A stretch of DNA of 64,000 nt from the NCBI GenBank assembly GCA_016928995.1, contig JAFGJS010000065.1, forward strand, positions 17,079 through 81,078. The letters run 5' to 3'. The DNA is from Candidatus Sumerlaeota bacterium. GTDB lineage: Bacteria; Sumerlaeota; Sumerlaeia; JAFGJS01. The notes beneath the pieces are model-generated. The model was given only the letters and a program-made list of their open reading frames with translations, was not told where the DNA came from and searched no databases. The translations under genes and the position numbers were made by a program. Each line of letters begins with the position of its first letter. Positions within the stretch are counted from its first letter, which is position 1. Of the stretch, positions 1 to 10,882 are shown piece by piece.

Positions 1-482
1 GCGATGCAACCGTCGAAGCGCGCGCGTTCATGCAGGATTTGCCCGGTGACAAGCACGAGTTCGCCGCTCAAGCCGTCCGGCGGCGTGGTCACGGGCTGCA
101 AGTAATTCGGCAACAAGGGGAATAGTCCCACATCCGGCAGATTGCTCGTGCACTGCGTTGTGCGCGGCGCGGCGACGTCGCCATGCAGTTCGATGAGCTC
201 AAGGCCGTCTTGCTCGAATGACTTGCGCAAATAATCGAGAGCGGCGGCATGACCCGGCTGGCCGATGAAGCGCGAACCCAACGCAAAGATCATCTCCTGT
301 TCCCGCTCGACGGCGCGCCAGTCCATCGCCTCGCGCATGGCGGCGGAGTCGTAGCTGCGCGCGGCGGTTTGCGGCGGCTGATACTCCGGCGGGCGCCACA
401 ACGTGCTCCAGCCTGCGATCAAGGCTGTTGAACACGCGATCAAGAGCAGAGCGGCGATGAAATGTGCGGCGATGCGCTTCAT
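1..482 (-). CDS. Lipoprotein with M28-peptidase-like N-terminus (partial at left edge)
   Basis: The reading frame is open from an ATG at 482 to the window edge (160 codons); the C-terminus is missing. The protein begins with a short basic stretch and a hydrophobic segment ending in LLLIAC, a good lipobox with Cys17, so it is probably an outer-envelope lipoprotein. Residues about 60-90 (ALGSRFIGQPGHAAALDYLR) resemble the segment preceding the catalytic domain of M28-type metallopeptidases. The stretch around LSGELVLVTG looks like a PA-type insert. The metal-binding residues would lie outside the window, so peptidase activity is inferred only. It starts 10 bp after the upstream membrane-protein gene, with AGG before the start, and is probably in the same operon. 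Confidence 0.6.
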   Translation of the reverse strand, partial: MKRIAAHFIAALLLIACSTALIAGWSTLWRPPEYQPPQTAARSYDSAAMREAMDWRAVEREQEMIFALGSRFIGQPGHAAALDYLRKSFEQDGLELIELHGDVAAPRTTQCTSNLPDVGLFPLLPNYLQPVTTPPDGLSGELVLVTGQILHERARFDGCI

Positions 483-492
483 GAGCAACCTA

Positions 493-2937
493 TCAAAAGA
501 TCATCCCGACGCGCGGGACTTCGGGATGGCGCCAATACAGCCATGCGCTGATCAAGCCGAAGATTAAATGCGCGGCGAAGCTGGCTAATACGCAGCCGAT
601 GGCGAACGGCTCGACGCCCTGGCGGATGGCGCGAGCGCCGCCGATGCGTTGCGCCGCTACCCGCACAATCCAGGCGACAAGCACGCTGCCCCAAATGTAT
701 TCCATCATCGGCGTCATGCCGAGCGCAAAACCGGATGGATGCAGCCAGAATCCAGCGAAGATGCGCCGCAATGCGCCCAGCAGAAACGTGACGCCCGCGC
801 CAAAAGCGAAGGCAAGACGCTCCTCACTGGCAGACTCTCCGCTGACTGGATTGCCTTCGGCGCGCACAAGCGCCATATTGAATGAATCGAAATCCATCGA
901 ACGATCACGGAAAACCCATGACGCGCCGAGATTTTCTCCGCCAAGTGCGTTGGCCGATGACAGAAAAAACCATCCGCCGAACAGCATGCCGCCCGCCGCG
1001 CCGATCATCGCGGCCAGCGCCAGGCGTCCGGCAGGCAAGCGCAGCCGTTCGCCCAGCGCCAGCAACTCGAGCTGCAATCCAGGCACGACAAAAAACAAGC
1101 CGGAAAACGCGATCAGCGACGTGAGCAGCAGCGTCATCGAGGCGTTGCGGCCGATTGCATCGATTCCGCCGATCAACGGGAGCAGCGCGAACACGCTGAC
1201 TGGAACGAAAAAAGCGAACGGCGCTCCGCATTCAGCTCTTAAGCGCGCGGCAGCTGCGCCGACAAGCAACGCAATCCCTGCGATCAGCAACATGCCGCGC
1301 ACACCGACGCCTTGCCAGGCGCCCCAGAGCAGCATCGCGATCACGCAAATGATAAGACCGGCCAGCCATGATGTTTGCCGCCGCGACATCATGGAATCAT
1401 CCGCCGGCCGCGAGCGTTTGAGCCAGCGCCGCAAGGGAATCGCGGACGCCAGCGCCAGCGCGGCATAAGCGAGGAACGCGCCCAGTTGCTGTTGCGCCGG
1501 ACGGGGGTAGTCTGGATCAACAGCCCAGCCTGTCGCTTCGCCGATGAAGTATTGCGCACGATATAGCGCAAAACCGAGCAGCAGCCCGGCGAGCATCTCC
1601 GTCGGCATCAAGGCCGACAGACCCAGGAACATCGCGGTGACAGTGAACGTGATCGTGGGCAGATGCTCGCCCTTCCACGTGCGCCCCCACGCCGCTCCGT
1701 TGAAAAAAGGATCGAGTTCCAGATAAATTTTCGCATCCGGCACGCTGACGTTGTAGCCGTGCCATCCGCATAGCAGGCGCCATGCCAGCGCGGCTCCGAA
1801 ACTGATCCACATCGCGCGCGAGCGCCAGATAACTCCGCCGCGTTCACGCAATCCAAGCAGCTCCGCCGGAATCTGCGCCATCGGCAGCGCGCAATGTTCG
1901 CGGTCGATCCATTGCCGCCGGAGCAACGCCATGAAGCACAAGAGCATGCCGCTCATCAGCAACATCAACACGGTCCAAGCGACGACTGGCCGCAGCCACA
2001 TTGATGGGATGTGGCCACCGAGCAGCCAGCGCGCGCCTGCCATGCTCAGCATGCGCTCCGGCGAGCGTTCCACATCCGTGCACAGCGCCAGGCGGTCCGC
2101 ATCCGGCGCGTTGGCCGGAACGCTGCGGCGTCCATGTTGCAACGCCTCCAGCGCGCCCGCGGAAACCAACCGCGCGCCACGCGCTTCGAGTTCGCCTGTG
2201 CCGTCAAGACCGAGCTCAAGTGTGATGCGATTACGGATGCCGACAGGGAATTTCAGCCCATAACGGCCTTTGAAAATAAAATCGCCGGATGTCTCGCTGG
2301 ATCGAAAAACTTCGATCGACTCGTCTTCCGCTTCATCGGCGAATGCGCGGCAATAGTAGTATGCGTCCGGCGCCAGCTCTTTCGCGCGCAATTCCACCGT
2401 CAGCAAATACGGTTCATCCGGAATCACGCCGCCTTCACTCTTCGTATCATCCGGATTACGCACAAGCAGTTCGATGCGCAAAGGCGCGTCATCCGTCACG
2501 GTTGCAGGTTCGAATGTCGCGATGCAATCGGCGCCATGCGGCCACAATCCAACCGGAACGTATTGCAGCAGTTCGAAATCCTCTGTTCGCGGCAAGGTGG
2601 AAAGATAGGCGCCGGCGAGTTTCCAGAATCCGCGCGAAGTCAGCGGCGCGGCGATGAGCATCGCAAACAGCGCGCAAAGTAGGGCGTCGCGCCGGAGGAG
2701 CGCATGCCATCCGAACGCGCGGCATACCGCATTCACCGCCAGCATCAGCAGAAAAATCAGCATCGCCGGCACAGCCAGGGCGTAATGCGAAGCGTTGCCT
2801 TGCGAGCCGTCCACGACTTCCCAGAACTGCGTCAGTCCAGCCGCGAACACGGTTCCCGCCAACGCCAGCGCCGCCAGCATCCACCAAGGGGAATGCCCGT
2901 TCGCTTCATCCGATTGTTTGTGGGGGCGCTCATTCAT
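493..2937 (-). CDS. DUF6785/DUF6784 polytopic membrane protein
   Basis: About 814 residues. An N-terminal pair of membrane segments is followed by a soluble, probably periplasmic beta-rich region (about residues 110-290). A long multi-pass region then contains a segment around NVSVPDAKIYLELDPFFNGA and, near the end, the conserved-looking stretch FAGFWLHPSGFALGMT. I recognise this arrangement as the DUF6785 family with a C-terminal DUF6784 domain, found in several PVC-related and candidate phyla; its function is unknown. The frame stays open upstream to 3087, but I chose the ATG at 2937 because GGAGG lies 12 bases ahead of it and the earlier residues are basic and unlike a membrane N-terminus. 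The ATG at 2946 is an alternative. Divergent from the kinase-etherase gene and followed closely by the lipoprotein gene. Confidence 0.7.
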   Translation of the reverse strand: MNERPHKQSDEANGHSPWWMLAALALAGTVFAAGLTQFWEVVDGSQGNASHYALAVPAMLIFLLMLAVNAVCRAFGWHALLRRDALLCALFAMLIAAPLTSRGFWKLAGAYLSTLPRTEDFELLQYVPVGLWPHGADCIATFEPATVTDDAPLRIELLVRNPDDTKSEGGVIPDEPYLLTVELRAKELAPDAYYYCRAFADEAEDESIEVFRSSETSGDFIFKGRYGLKFPVGIRNRITLELGLDGTGELEARGARLVSAGALEALQHGRRSVPANAPDADRLALCTDVERSPERMLSMAGARWLLGGHIPSMWLRPVVAWTVLMLLMSGMLLCFMALLRRQWIDREHCALPMAQIPAELLGLRERGGVIWRSRAMWISFGAALAWRLLCGWHGYNVSVPDAKIYLELDPFFNGAAWGRTWKGEHLPTITFTVTAMFLGLSALMPTEMLAGLLLGFALYRAQYFIGEATGWAVDPDYPRPAQQQLGAFLAYAALALASAIPLRRWLKRSRPADDSMMSRRQTSWLAGLIICVIAMLLWGAWQGVGVRGMLLIAGIALLVGAAAARLRAECGAPFAFFVPVSVFALLPLIGGIDAIGRNASMTLLLTSLIAFSGLFFVVPGLQLELLALGERLRLPAGRLALAAMIGAAGGMLFGGWFFLSSANALGGENLGASWVFRDRSMDFDSFNMALVRAEGNPVSGESASEERLAFAFGAGVTFLLGALRRIFAGFWLHPSGFALGMTPMMEYIWGSVLVAWIVRVAAQRIGGARAIRQGVEPFAIGCVLASFAAHLIFGLISAWLYWRHPEVPRVGMIF

Positions 2938-3116
2938 AAGCCGCATCATCCTCCGGTTCTCGCGTAAAAAATCAGATCTCGATGCGGCAAGCAAGCGAAA
3001 GCGCGCATCCAGCCTCAAGCAATCTTGTTTTAGTTTTGCTTGTTTACGGACATCGGGCAGCGTAAGATACGATCCAAAATGAACCATCCATTCGCAGCTT
3101 CAAGGCGCGATTATCC

Positions 3117-4997
3117 ATGAACTCACAGGCGGAACAAGCCAAGACAATATACGTATTAGGCGTCGACGGCGGCGGCGCGCACACGCGCGCTTGCGTGATG
3201 GACGGCGCAGGCCGCGAACTGGGCCATGGCGCGGCGGAATCATCGAATCTGCGCGCGGTGGGTCTCGAAGCGGCCTGTGCGCAGATCCACGCGGCGATTC
3301 ATGATGCAATCGCGGCGGCGAAACTGAGCGCGCCGCTGGACGCGATGCACTGCGCGCTGAGCGGCGCCGGACGGCTGGCGGACGCGGTGGAGATCCGCGC
3401 ATTGCTGGAAGACTCACGTCTGGCGCATCGTGTGAGCGTGGGGCATGACGCGGAAGGTCTGCTGGCGGCGGCGAGCGTGCGAACGGGCATCGTGCTGATC
3501 GCCGGCACGGGATCGATTGCATGGGGCATGGATGAGAACGGCGAGCAATCGCGCGTCGACGGCTGGGGATCGCTTTTAGGCGACGCGGGAAGCGGATTCG
3601 CCATCGGACTGGCCGGCATTTGCGCGGCGCTGAAGATGTTCGATCATCGCAAAGCGGAAACATCGCTGCTGCAGGCCGCGTTGCAGTTCTACGCCGTGGC
3701 GGATCCCAGCGAACTTGTGGCGCTGCTGGCCACGCCAAATATCCCAAGGGGCAAGATCGCGGCGTTTGCGCGCGAGGTGTTTGCCGCGGCCGAAGCCGAA
3801 GACACTGACGCGATTGAGATCATTGAACGAGCCGCGCAGGAGCTCGCCGACATGCTCAGCGCCGTGCGAAGACGGTTGTTCGGCGAAGGGATGCGCGGCG
3901 TGCGCATCGCCGCGTCGGGCGGACTGCTGACGCATCATCCGGAGTTCTGGGAGGACGTGCGCACGCGGCATGCGGCTTTGTTCCCGGCGGACGAAGCGCG
4001 GCTGATCACAACCGGGATCGAATTGGGCGCGGCGCGTCTGGCCTTGCATGGGATGGGGATCGACTTGATGGACACCGAGCAACCGGCAGGAACGTCCGTT
4101 CGACCGGACATAACGGACTCGTCTGACGAATCCGGCATTCAAACTGCCGCCCCCCCAAATGCGCTGTTTGAACAGCTCGGACAATTGGCGACGGAGCGGC
4201 GGAATCCGGCCAGCATGCGGTTGGACCGGATGAGCGCGTTGGAGATCGTGCGGCTGATGAATCGCGAAGACGCCGGGATCGCGAGCGCCGTAAAACCGGC
4301 GCTGCCGCGCATCGCCGAAGCCGTGGACCGCATTGTGGAACGGTTGCATCAAGGCGGCCGGTTGTTTTATATCGGCGCGGGCACCAGCGGACGCCTGGCC
4401 ATGCTTGATGCGGCGGAATGTCCGCCGACGTTCAGCGCGCCGACCGAACAGGTGCAGGGCGTCATCGCGGGCGGCGAAGCGGCGCTGACCGTGAGTCAGG
4501 AAGGCGCCGAAGACGACGAGGACGCCGCAGTGCAGGACTTGCAGGAAAGCGGATTGAACGCGGGCGACATGCTGGTGGGGCTGACAGCGTCCGGGCGCAC
4601 ACCGTACGTGCTGTCGGGGCTGCGGCACGCCCATGCGCTTGGCGCGGCGACGGCGATGATCTGCTGCAACCGGCTCACTGACGCGCCGGACGGTGTTGAG
4701 ATCTTGATCGATATCGAGACCGGTCCGGAAGTGCTGACAGGATCGTCCCGCCTGAAAGCCGGCACAGCGCAGAAGATGATCCTGAACATGCTCACCACGG
4801 CGGCTTTTACGCGTCTGGGAAAAGTGTACGAGAACCTGATGGTCGATCTTCAGCCGAGCTGCGGCAAGCTCGTCGAGCGCTCCCGCCGTGTCGTGATGCA
4901 AGCCGCGCGCTGCGATTATGCCGCTGCAGTGTGGCTGCTCGAACAAACCAACGGCGACGTCAAAGCGGCGATTCTCTTGCATCAGAAACAACCATGA
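3117..4997 (+). CDS. Fused BadF-type amino-sugar kinase / N-acetylmuramic acid 6-phosphate etherase
   Basis: The 626-residue protein has two enzymes in one chain. Residues about 10-320 are a BadF/BadG/BcrA/BcrD ATPase-fold kinase: the phosphate-1 motif GVDGGGAHTRACV, then IAGTGSIAWG and the GWGSLLGDAGSG region. This is the fold of GlcNAc kinases and of clostridial MurK. Residues about 350-620 are a complete MurQ etherase: LATERRNPASMRLD, the sugar-phosphate-binding FYIGAGTSGRLAMLDAAECP, and GLTASGRTPYV. MurQ converts MurNAc-6-P to GlcNAc-6-P and D-lactate, so the fusion could phosphorylate and then cleave MurNAc from peptidoglycan turnover in the cytoplasm. The acidic linker (about 322-348) is partly encoded by a repeat seen elsewhere in the window. 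Kinase specificity (MurNAc, GlcNAc or anhydroMurNAc) cannot be read from the sequence. Confidence 0.88.
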   Translation: MNSQAEQAKTIYVLGVDGGGAHTRACVMDGAGRELGHGAAESSNLRAVGLEAACAQIHAAIHDAIAAAKLSAPLDAMHCALSGAGRLADAVEIRALLEDSRLAHRVSVGHDAEGLLAAASVRTGIVLIAGTGSIAWGMDENGEQSRVDGWGSLLGDAGSGFAIGLAGICAALKMFDHRKAETSLLQAALQFYAVADPSELVALLATPNIPRGKIAAFAREVFAAAEAEDTDAIEIIERAAQELADMLSAVRRRLFGEGMRGVRIAASGGLLTHHPEFWEDVRTRHAALFPADEARLITTGIELGAARLALHGMGIDLMDTEQPAGTSVRPDITDSSDESGIQTAAPPNALFEQLGQLATERRNPASMRLDRMSALEIVRLMNREDAGIASAVKPALPRIAEAVDRIVERLHQGGRLFYIGAGTSGRLAMLDAAECPPTFSAPTEQVQGVIAGGEAALTVSQEGAEDDEDAAVQDLQESGLNAGDMLVGLTASGRTPYVLSGLRHAHALGAATAMICCNRLTDAPDGVEILIDIETGPEVLTGSSRLKAGTAQKMILNMLTTAAFTRLGKVYENLMVDLQPSCGKLVERSRRVVMQAARCDYAAAVWLLEQTNGDVKAAILLHQKQP

Positions 4998-5111
4998 AAT
5001 TCGCTTGGCGAATAAAAAACTCTCCGAAATAAACACGCCAAAATAAAAAAACCGATCCGCTTTTTTGCTGGATTTTACTCTTTTCCACACTCATCATAAA
5101 TAGCTTCAAAG

Positions 5112-5137
5112 GACAGGCGCAGAGGCCTGTCTGTTTT
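5112..5137 (+). terminator. Hairpin with T-rich tail between the kinase-etherase gene and lepA
   Basis: GACAGGC (5112-5118) pairs perfectly with GCCTGTC (5125-5131) around a six-base loop, followed by TGTTTT. It lies about 115 bases after the kinase-etherase stop and 37 before lepA, so it may be an intrinsic terminator or part of the lepA leader. Confidence 0.45.
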
Positions 5138-5173
5138 GATATTTGGCGTTTTATCGAGGGCAAGACAGCAAAT

Positions 5174-6976
<1,803 letters not shown>

Positions 6977-6982
6977 ATCCCA

Positions 6983-8278
6983 TCACACCGCAAGCGCGCT
7001 GTTCAGGGAGCGGCAAAGATCCTTGATCTCGCGCACGCGCTCCCGCCCGAGATGGATCAGCGGAAAGACCGATTTGTTGTGCATCAACGGCTCGTCCAGG
7101 TCCACGATGCCGCGGCATGCCTCGCCGTCCGGCGTGCCGGGGATCGGCGAAAACTCCGACAACATCACCCGCAGCCCCAGCGAATGCGCATACTCCATCG
7201 ACACGCGCACATTCTGCTCCGTGCCATGCGGATGCGCGAAGATCAGGTACGCCGTCGCGTTGCGCAGATCGGCGCCTGCCGCGCGCAGGTTCTCCATCGC
7301 CCGTTCCAACTCATGCGAATACACCTTGGCGCCATGCTTCTTCTGCCAGCCATCCGCCGACGACTCAAAGCCGAGATAAAACGTGCGGAAACCCGCGCTC
7401 ACCATCGCGCCGGCGATCTCACGTGTGATGAACCGTGCGTTTAGCGCATTCGGTGTGTGCAAGTTCACGTGATGTCCGCGCCGCTGGATCTCATCAAGAA
7501 ACGGCAGCAGAACTTCATCCGGCTTGTAAAGCAGCGCGTCGTCGTAAAACGCGATGTTGCGCGCGCCCAGCGACACGAGTTGCTTAAATTCGCGGATGGA
7601 TCGCGAGAGGCCGCGTGATTCGAATCGCGGATACACTGACGGCACCGAGCAATACGTGCAGCGGAACGGGCAGCCGTCGGAGAGTTTCAGCACGCCGGTC
7701 TCCAGCGCGGGATACAGGTCGTAAAGGGGAAGTTCGTCTTGGTTCGGCGCGACACCAAGGAACTCCCATAATGGTCCGGCGTCCAATCCTTCGATGACAA
7801 GATCCGGTCCGAGCGAACGCGCATGCTGCGGGCAGAGCGTGGCGTACGCGCCGCCGAGGACAATCTTGCAGGCCGGTGAAAGGCGCCGTACGTCATCGAT
7901 AACTTCGCGCACACCGGGATACCAGTACGTCATCACGGTCTGCACGAGGCAGAAGTCGAACGGCCCGCGCTCCTCGATGAACGTCTGGAACGCCTCGCAC
8001 GGAACGCCCCAACGATGATAGCGCCGCTCCACGCCGCGATACACCTCCGGCCGCTCAATCTCGACGCTGTGGAACTTGCCGCGGCCCCATTCGCCGGATT
8101 TTGTCCGTTGACCTTCCTCCAGTGCCGGGTGCAGCCGGTCCATGTAATCGAACAAATGCAGCTCCGCCCGGCCGCGCAGCCGTCCAGCCACGCTCAGCAT
8201 CCCATACGGCTTCAGCCAGAAATCATAAGCCGTAAAATCATAAACCGGTGGATTGACCAACAAAACTCGAGGCGTCAT
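6983..8278 (-). CDS. B12-binding-domain radical SAM protein
   Basis: About 431 residues. The N-terminus (PRVLLVNPPVYDF, then YGMLSVAGRLRG) matches the cobalamin-binding-like region common to class B radical SAM enzymes. The fold continues through VLGGAYATLCP. The radical SAM cluster motif is CPFRCTYC near residues 205-212, preceded by KLSDG, and the TIM-barrel half contains FYLGFESSADGWQKKHG. Such enzymes bind a 4Fe-4S cluster and S-adenosylmethionine; substrates cannot be predicted from the sequence. The second in-frame ATG (8278) is taken as start because it sits just before the conserved PRVLLVNPP; an ATG at 8287 is also possible. Monocistronic and convergent with lepA. Confidence 0.88.
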   Translation of the reverse strand: MTPRVLLVNPPVYDFTAYDFWLKPYGMLSVAGRLRGRAELHLFDYMDRLHPALEEGQRTKSGEWGRGKFHSVEIERPEVYRGVERRYHRWGVPCEAFQTFIEERGPFDFCLVQTVMTYWYPGVREVIDDVRRLSPACKIVLGGAYATLCPQHARSLGPDLVIEGLDAGPLWEFLGVAPNQDELPLYDLYPALETGVLKLSDGCPFRCTYCSVPSVYPRFESRGLSRSIREFKQLVSLGARNIAFYDDALLYKPDEVLLPFLDEIQRRGHHVNLHTPNALNARFITREIAGAMVSAGFRTFYLGFESSADGWQKKHGAKVYSHELERAMENLRAAGADLRNATAYLIFAHPHGTEQNVRVSMEYAHSLGLRVMLSEFSPIPGTPDGEACRGIVDLDEPLMHNKSVFPLIHLGRERVREIKDLCRSLNSALAV

Positions 8279-8350
8279 AAATCTCATCCCGAAAATAGAG
8301 CTGTAACTTTACTTAGCCGCACTGCCCGTTTACAGCAAAAAATATAATCA

Positions 8351-8416
8351 CACAAAGACACGAAGGCACAAAGAATGAAAAATCGGTCCTCCGCGTCCCT
8401 GCGCCTCTGCGTGAGA
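8351..8416. repeat. CAAAGRC-type inverted repeat
   Basis: The left arm is a run of short units (CACAAAGACACGAAGGCACA...) at 8351-8373. The degenerate complementary arm at 8388-8416 reads CTCCGCGTCCCTGCGCCTC and continues to TGCGTGAG. It belongs to the repeat family also seen at 9.2, 10.7, 18.1, 28.1, 32.3, 35.9 and 42.8 kb. Confidence 0.6.
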
Positions 8417-8429
8417 AAATTTTTAGCAC

Positions 8430-9134
8430 TCAAGGATGGTTGGTATTGATGAAATAAATGCCCTCATCCCATTTGATAAAATCGCGTTCGTTATAACGAT
8501 CCGGTATAAAATCTGGCGGTCCTATTAACAATCCGATCGGTTGAATATGTCCACCGCCTTTATCTAGATTGAGATAGTATTGTCCATCGCGTATGCGTGA
8601 TTTTCGCAAGTTTACGTGGTTTGGTTTAATCACTTGGTATGCCTGTTTTAATTCGGAAGGTATTTTTTTGTTAAAGTTTGATCCGGGTCTTACCTCATAC
8701 CAACTTGGCAATTGAACGACGCCCTCTTTTCGTAATTCCTCCTGATGCATTTCAATGGCTGCCATCGCTTCTTGTTTAAGCGCTTCAAATCCTATTTCGC
8801 TTCGCACACGTTGCTTAAAACCCAACTGGAACATTGGCCACATGCCTGCTTTGCATGAAATGAGACCCAACAATCCCACGGTTCCAATTACAATTTGCCA
8901 TCTTGTCATTTTACGCGCCATAGAGGCCATGACCACCAAAAGAAATAATTCGCAGAACAATACAAATAGAAAAAGTCTCATGAGCAATATAATGTCAAAC
9001 CGACCCCACAAATATCCCACGGCGGGCATTGTCAGCCAGCAAGCTGCCGTTAATGATGGAATAAGCCATTGTAAAAAAGTTTTCTCAGCAGTGATCTGTG
9101 GGTTTGCATTGGATTGTTGGATGGATTCGTCCAT
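8430..9134 (-). CDS. Hypothetical membrane-anchored protein
   Basis: 234 residues, not recognised. A hydrophilic N-terminus is followed by three hydrophobic segments (about residues 24-42, 48-72 and 80-98) and then a 130-residue soluble tail. The tail carries an amphipathic stretch (FEALKQEAMAAIEMHQEELR) and a Gly/Pro-rich part (LDKGGGHIQPIGLLIGPPDF). Base composition is clearly more AT-rich than the flanking radical SAM and pyrF genes, suggesting later acquisition or relaxed codon selection. It stands alone between two repeat elements of the CAAAGRC family and has no clear Shine-Dalgarno sequence. Probably real because the frame shows a coherent topology and runs the full length, but function is unknown. 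Confidence 0.55.
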   Translation of the reverse strand: MDESIQQSNANPQITAEKTFLQWLIPSLTAACWLTMPAVGYLWGRFDIILLMRLFLFVLFCELFLLVVMASMARKMTRWQIVIGTVGLLGLISCKAGMWPMFQLGFKQRVRSEIGFEALKQEAMAAIEMHQEELRKEGVVQLPSWYEVRPGSNFNKKIPSELKQAYQVIKPNHVNLRKSRIRDGQYYLNLDKGGGHIQPIGLLIGPPDFIPDRYNERDFIKWDEGIYFINTNHP

Positions 9135-9225
9135 GCGATGACACCATAACTCGTTTTGCGATTGATGTATTCAAAATATCATCAAAGAGACAGACATCAA
9201 ACGATGAAATAAGTTTTGTTTTATT

Positions 9226-9350
9226 TCTCACGCAGAGGCGCAGGGGCGCGGAGAACCGATTTTTTCTTGTTTAATTCTCAACGTCTCCGCGTCTCTGCGT
9301 GAGATTTTTTGATCGGTTCTCTGTGAGGCTCTGTGTCCTCTGTGGTTTAT
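9226..9350. repeat. CAAAGRC-type inverted repeat plus an extra half-arm
   Basis: TCTCACGCAGAGGCGCAG starts at 9226 and is mirrored by ACGTCTCCGCGTCTCTGCG ending in TGAGA at 9305. A second right-hand arm (TTCTCTGTGAGGCTCTGTG, extending to about 9346) follows without its own left partner. Fills the gap in front of pyrF. Confidence 0.6.
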
Positions 9351-9431
9351 ATTGCCTTGACGCCTGCCGCGTACCACCGAATAATTCAAACCAGTTTACA
9401 GTGCTACATCATGCATGTCGGGGGAGCGGCG

Positions 9432-10241
9432 ATGGACAGCGTATTCATGCAGAAAATTCAACGGGCCGTGGACGCCACGGGATCGCTGGTGTGCGTCGGA
9501 CTCGATCTCGATCCGGAGAAAATGCCGGAGCGCTTCCGCTCCTTTCCGGACGGCTTCGCGGATTTCGCCAAGGCGATCATCGAGGCGACCGTGGACGCGG
9601 CGGCGGCTTACAAGCCCAACGCGGCGTTCTACGAGCGCTACGGCGCGGAGGGCTGGCGGCTGCTGGAGCGCATCCGCGAGTGGATTCCGGACGACCGGGT
9701 GGCGATCTGCGACGCGAAGCGCGGCGACATCGGCAACACCTCGCGGATGTACGCGCAGGCGATCTTCGAGACGCTGGGCTACGACGCCGTGACGCTCAGC
9801 CCGTACATGGGCCGCGATTCGCTCGCGCCGTTCTTCGAGTTCAGCGCGCATGGCAGCTTCGTGCTCTGCGCCACGAGCAATCCGGGCGCGGACGACTTCC
9901 AGACGCCGCGCGGGCTGCATCTCGACGTGGCGCGCAAGTGCGTGGAGTGGAACACAAAGGAGAACATCGGCCTGGTCGTCGGCGCGACGCGCACGGACTG
10001 CATGACCGAGGTGCGCAAGCTCACACCCGACATGCCGTTTCTCGTGCCTGGCATCGGCGCGCAGGGCGGCGATCTGGAGGCCGTGCTCAAGGCCGGCCTG
10101 AACGCCGGCGGCGGCGGCATGCTGATCAACGCCTCGCGCTCGATCCTGTACGCCTCGACCGGCGACGACTTCGCCGAAGCCGCTGCCGCCGAAACCATCC
10201 GCATGCGCGACATGATCCGCGCAGGAAGCCGTGGATTATAA
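9432..10241 (+). CDS. pyrF: Orotidine 5'-phosphate decarboxylase (type 2)
   Basis: 269 residues from the ATG at 9432, which has GGGGGAG five bases upstream; upstream in-frame codons lack such a site. It catalyses the last step of UMP synthesis, decarboxylating OMP. The active-site motif DAKRGDIGNTS (Asp94, Lys96) is intact. The N-terminal VCVGLDLDPEKMPERF and late VPGIGAQGGD segments are typical of the longer type 2 PyrF subfamily. The ligand phosphate loop near LINASRSILYA is also present. The gene is solitary; the other pyrimidine gene in the window, pyrD, lies 31 kb away. Convergent with the small zinc-ribbon gene 11 bases downstream. Confidence 0.95.
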   Translation: MDSVFMQKIQRAVDATGSLVCVGLDLDPEKMPERFRSFPDGFADFAKAIIEATVDAAAAYKPNAAFYERYGAEGWRLLERIREWIPDDRVAICDAKRGDIGNTSRMYAQAIFETLGYDAVTLSPYMGRDSLAPFFEFSAHGSFVLCATSNPGADDFQTPRGLHLDVARKCVEWNTKENIGLVVGATRTDCMTEVRKLTPDMPFLVPGIGAQGGDLEAVLKAGLNAGGGGMLINASRSILYASTGDDFAEAAAAETIRMRDMIRAGSRGL

Positions 10242-10252
10242 TCTCAGTTGCT

Positions 10253-10561
10253 CTAGATGGACACGGATGACGATTCAGGGGATTCCGCCGCTTCGGGTTT
10301 GCGCTCGACGGCGATCCAGCGGAAGCCTTGGCAATTGCTGCAGTAGCCGAAGGTGACTTTCCCGACGGATGCGGCTTTGATGCGGATGAGGCCGGCTTCT
10401 CCGGCGTCTTTGGTCTTGTTGCAGCGGGTGCAGCGGACCTGCCAGCCCGGAGCGTAGCCCTTCCCGCCTGTGGCGAGAGTCGCGAGATAAAGCGCCAGAA
10501 AGACCAGGGCGACGGCTGTCAACGGACCAAGCGTGACTAGCAGATGAAAGCACCAGGGCAT
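10253..10561 (-). CDS. Small membrane protein with zinc-ribbon
   Basis: 102 residues. One hydrophobic segment (about residues 6-30, VTLGPLTAVALVFLALYLAT) is followed by a four-cysteine ribbon: CTRC near 43-46 and CSNC near 73-76. The C-terminus is Ser/Glu-rich. An excellent AAAGGAGG lies nine bases ahead of the ATG at 10561. A membrane-tethered metal-binding or redox-sensing role is possible, but no family is recognised. Monocistronic, convergent with pyrF. Confidence 0.7.
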   Translation of the reverse strand: MPWCFHLLVTLGPLTAVALVFLALYLATLATGGKGYAPGWQVRCTRCNKTKDAGEAGLIRIKAASVGKVTFGYCSNCQGFRWIAVERKPEAAESPESSSVSI

Positions 10562-10882
10562 GCTTGCAGGCCTCCTTTCTTATCGAAGCCTATCGATAAA
10601 TAGCGACACTATTTTAGTTTTTCCTCTTGGACAGATCAATTATATTATAGTTTCAGAATAGGGCTGATTCATTTCGAATCGTTTCATTTTTTAGGAACCA
10701 CTAAAAAAGATTCTCGCAAAGAGCACACTGAGCGCACTGGGATTAAAGGATTGTATTACGTGACTTATAGAATCAGTTCTTTGTGTCTTCGTATCTTTGT
10801 GGTGTATCTTTGAGGTTGCCGTTTGATACCTTTTGGATGGCGCCATTTTTTATCATATCGACAAACAGCATTACATTTCCGG
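10562..10882. other. AT-rich intergenic stretch with degenerate CAAAGRC repeat arms
   Basis: No convincing gene. The bases around 10710-10740 (CTCGCAAAGAGCACACTGAG) and 10779-10803 (TTTGTGTCTTCGTATCTTTG) are degenerate arms of the CAAAGRC repeat family. The rest is AT-rich with short imperfect hairpins. Confidence 0.5.

Noticed and set aside
3576..5090. A 504-codon open frame antisense to the kinase-etherase gene
   Set aside because: Shadow of the high-GC sense frame; no recognisable motif or start region. Similar long antisense frames under lepA, eno and glyS were rejected for the same reason.
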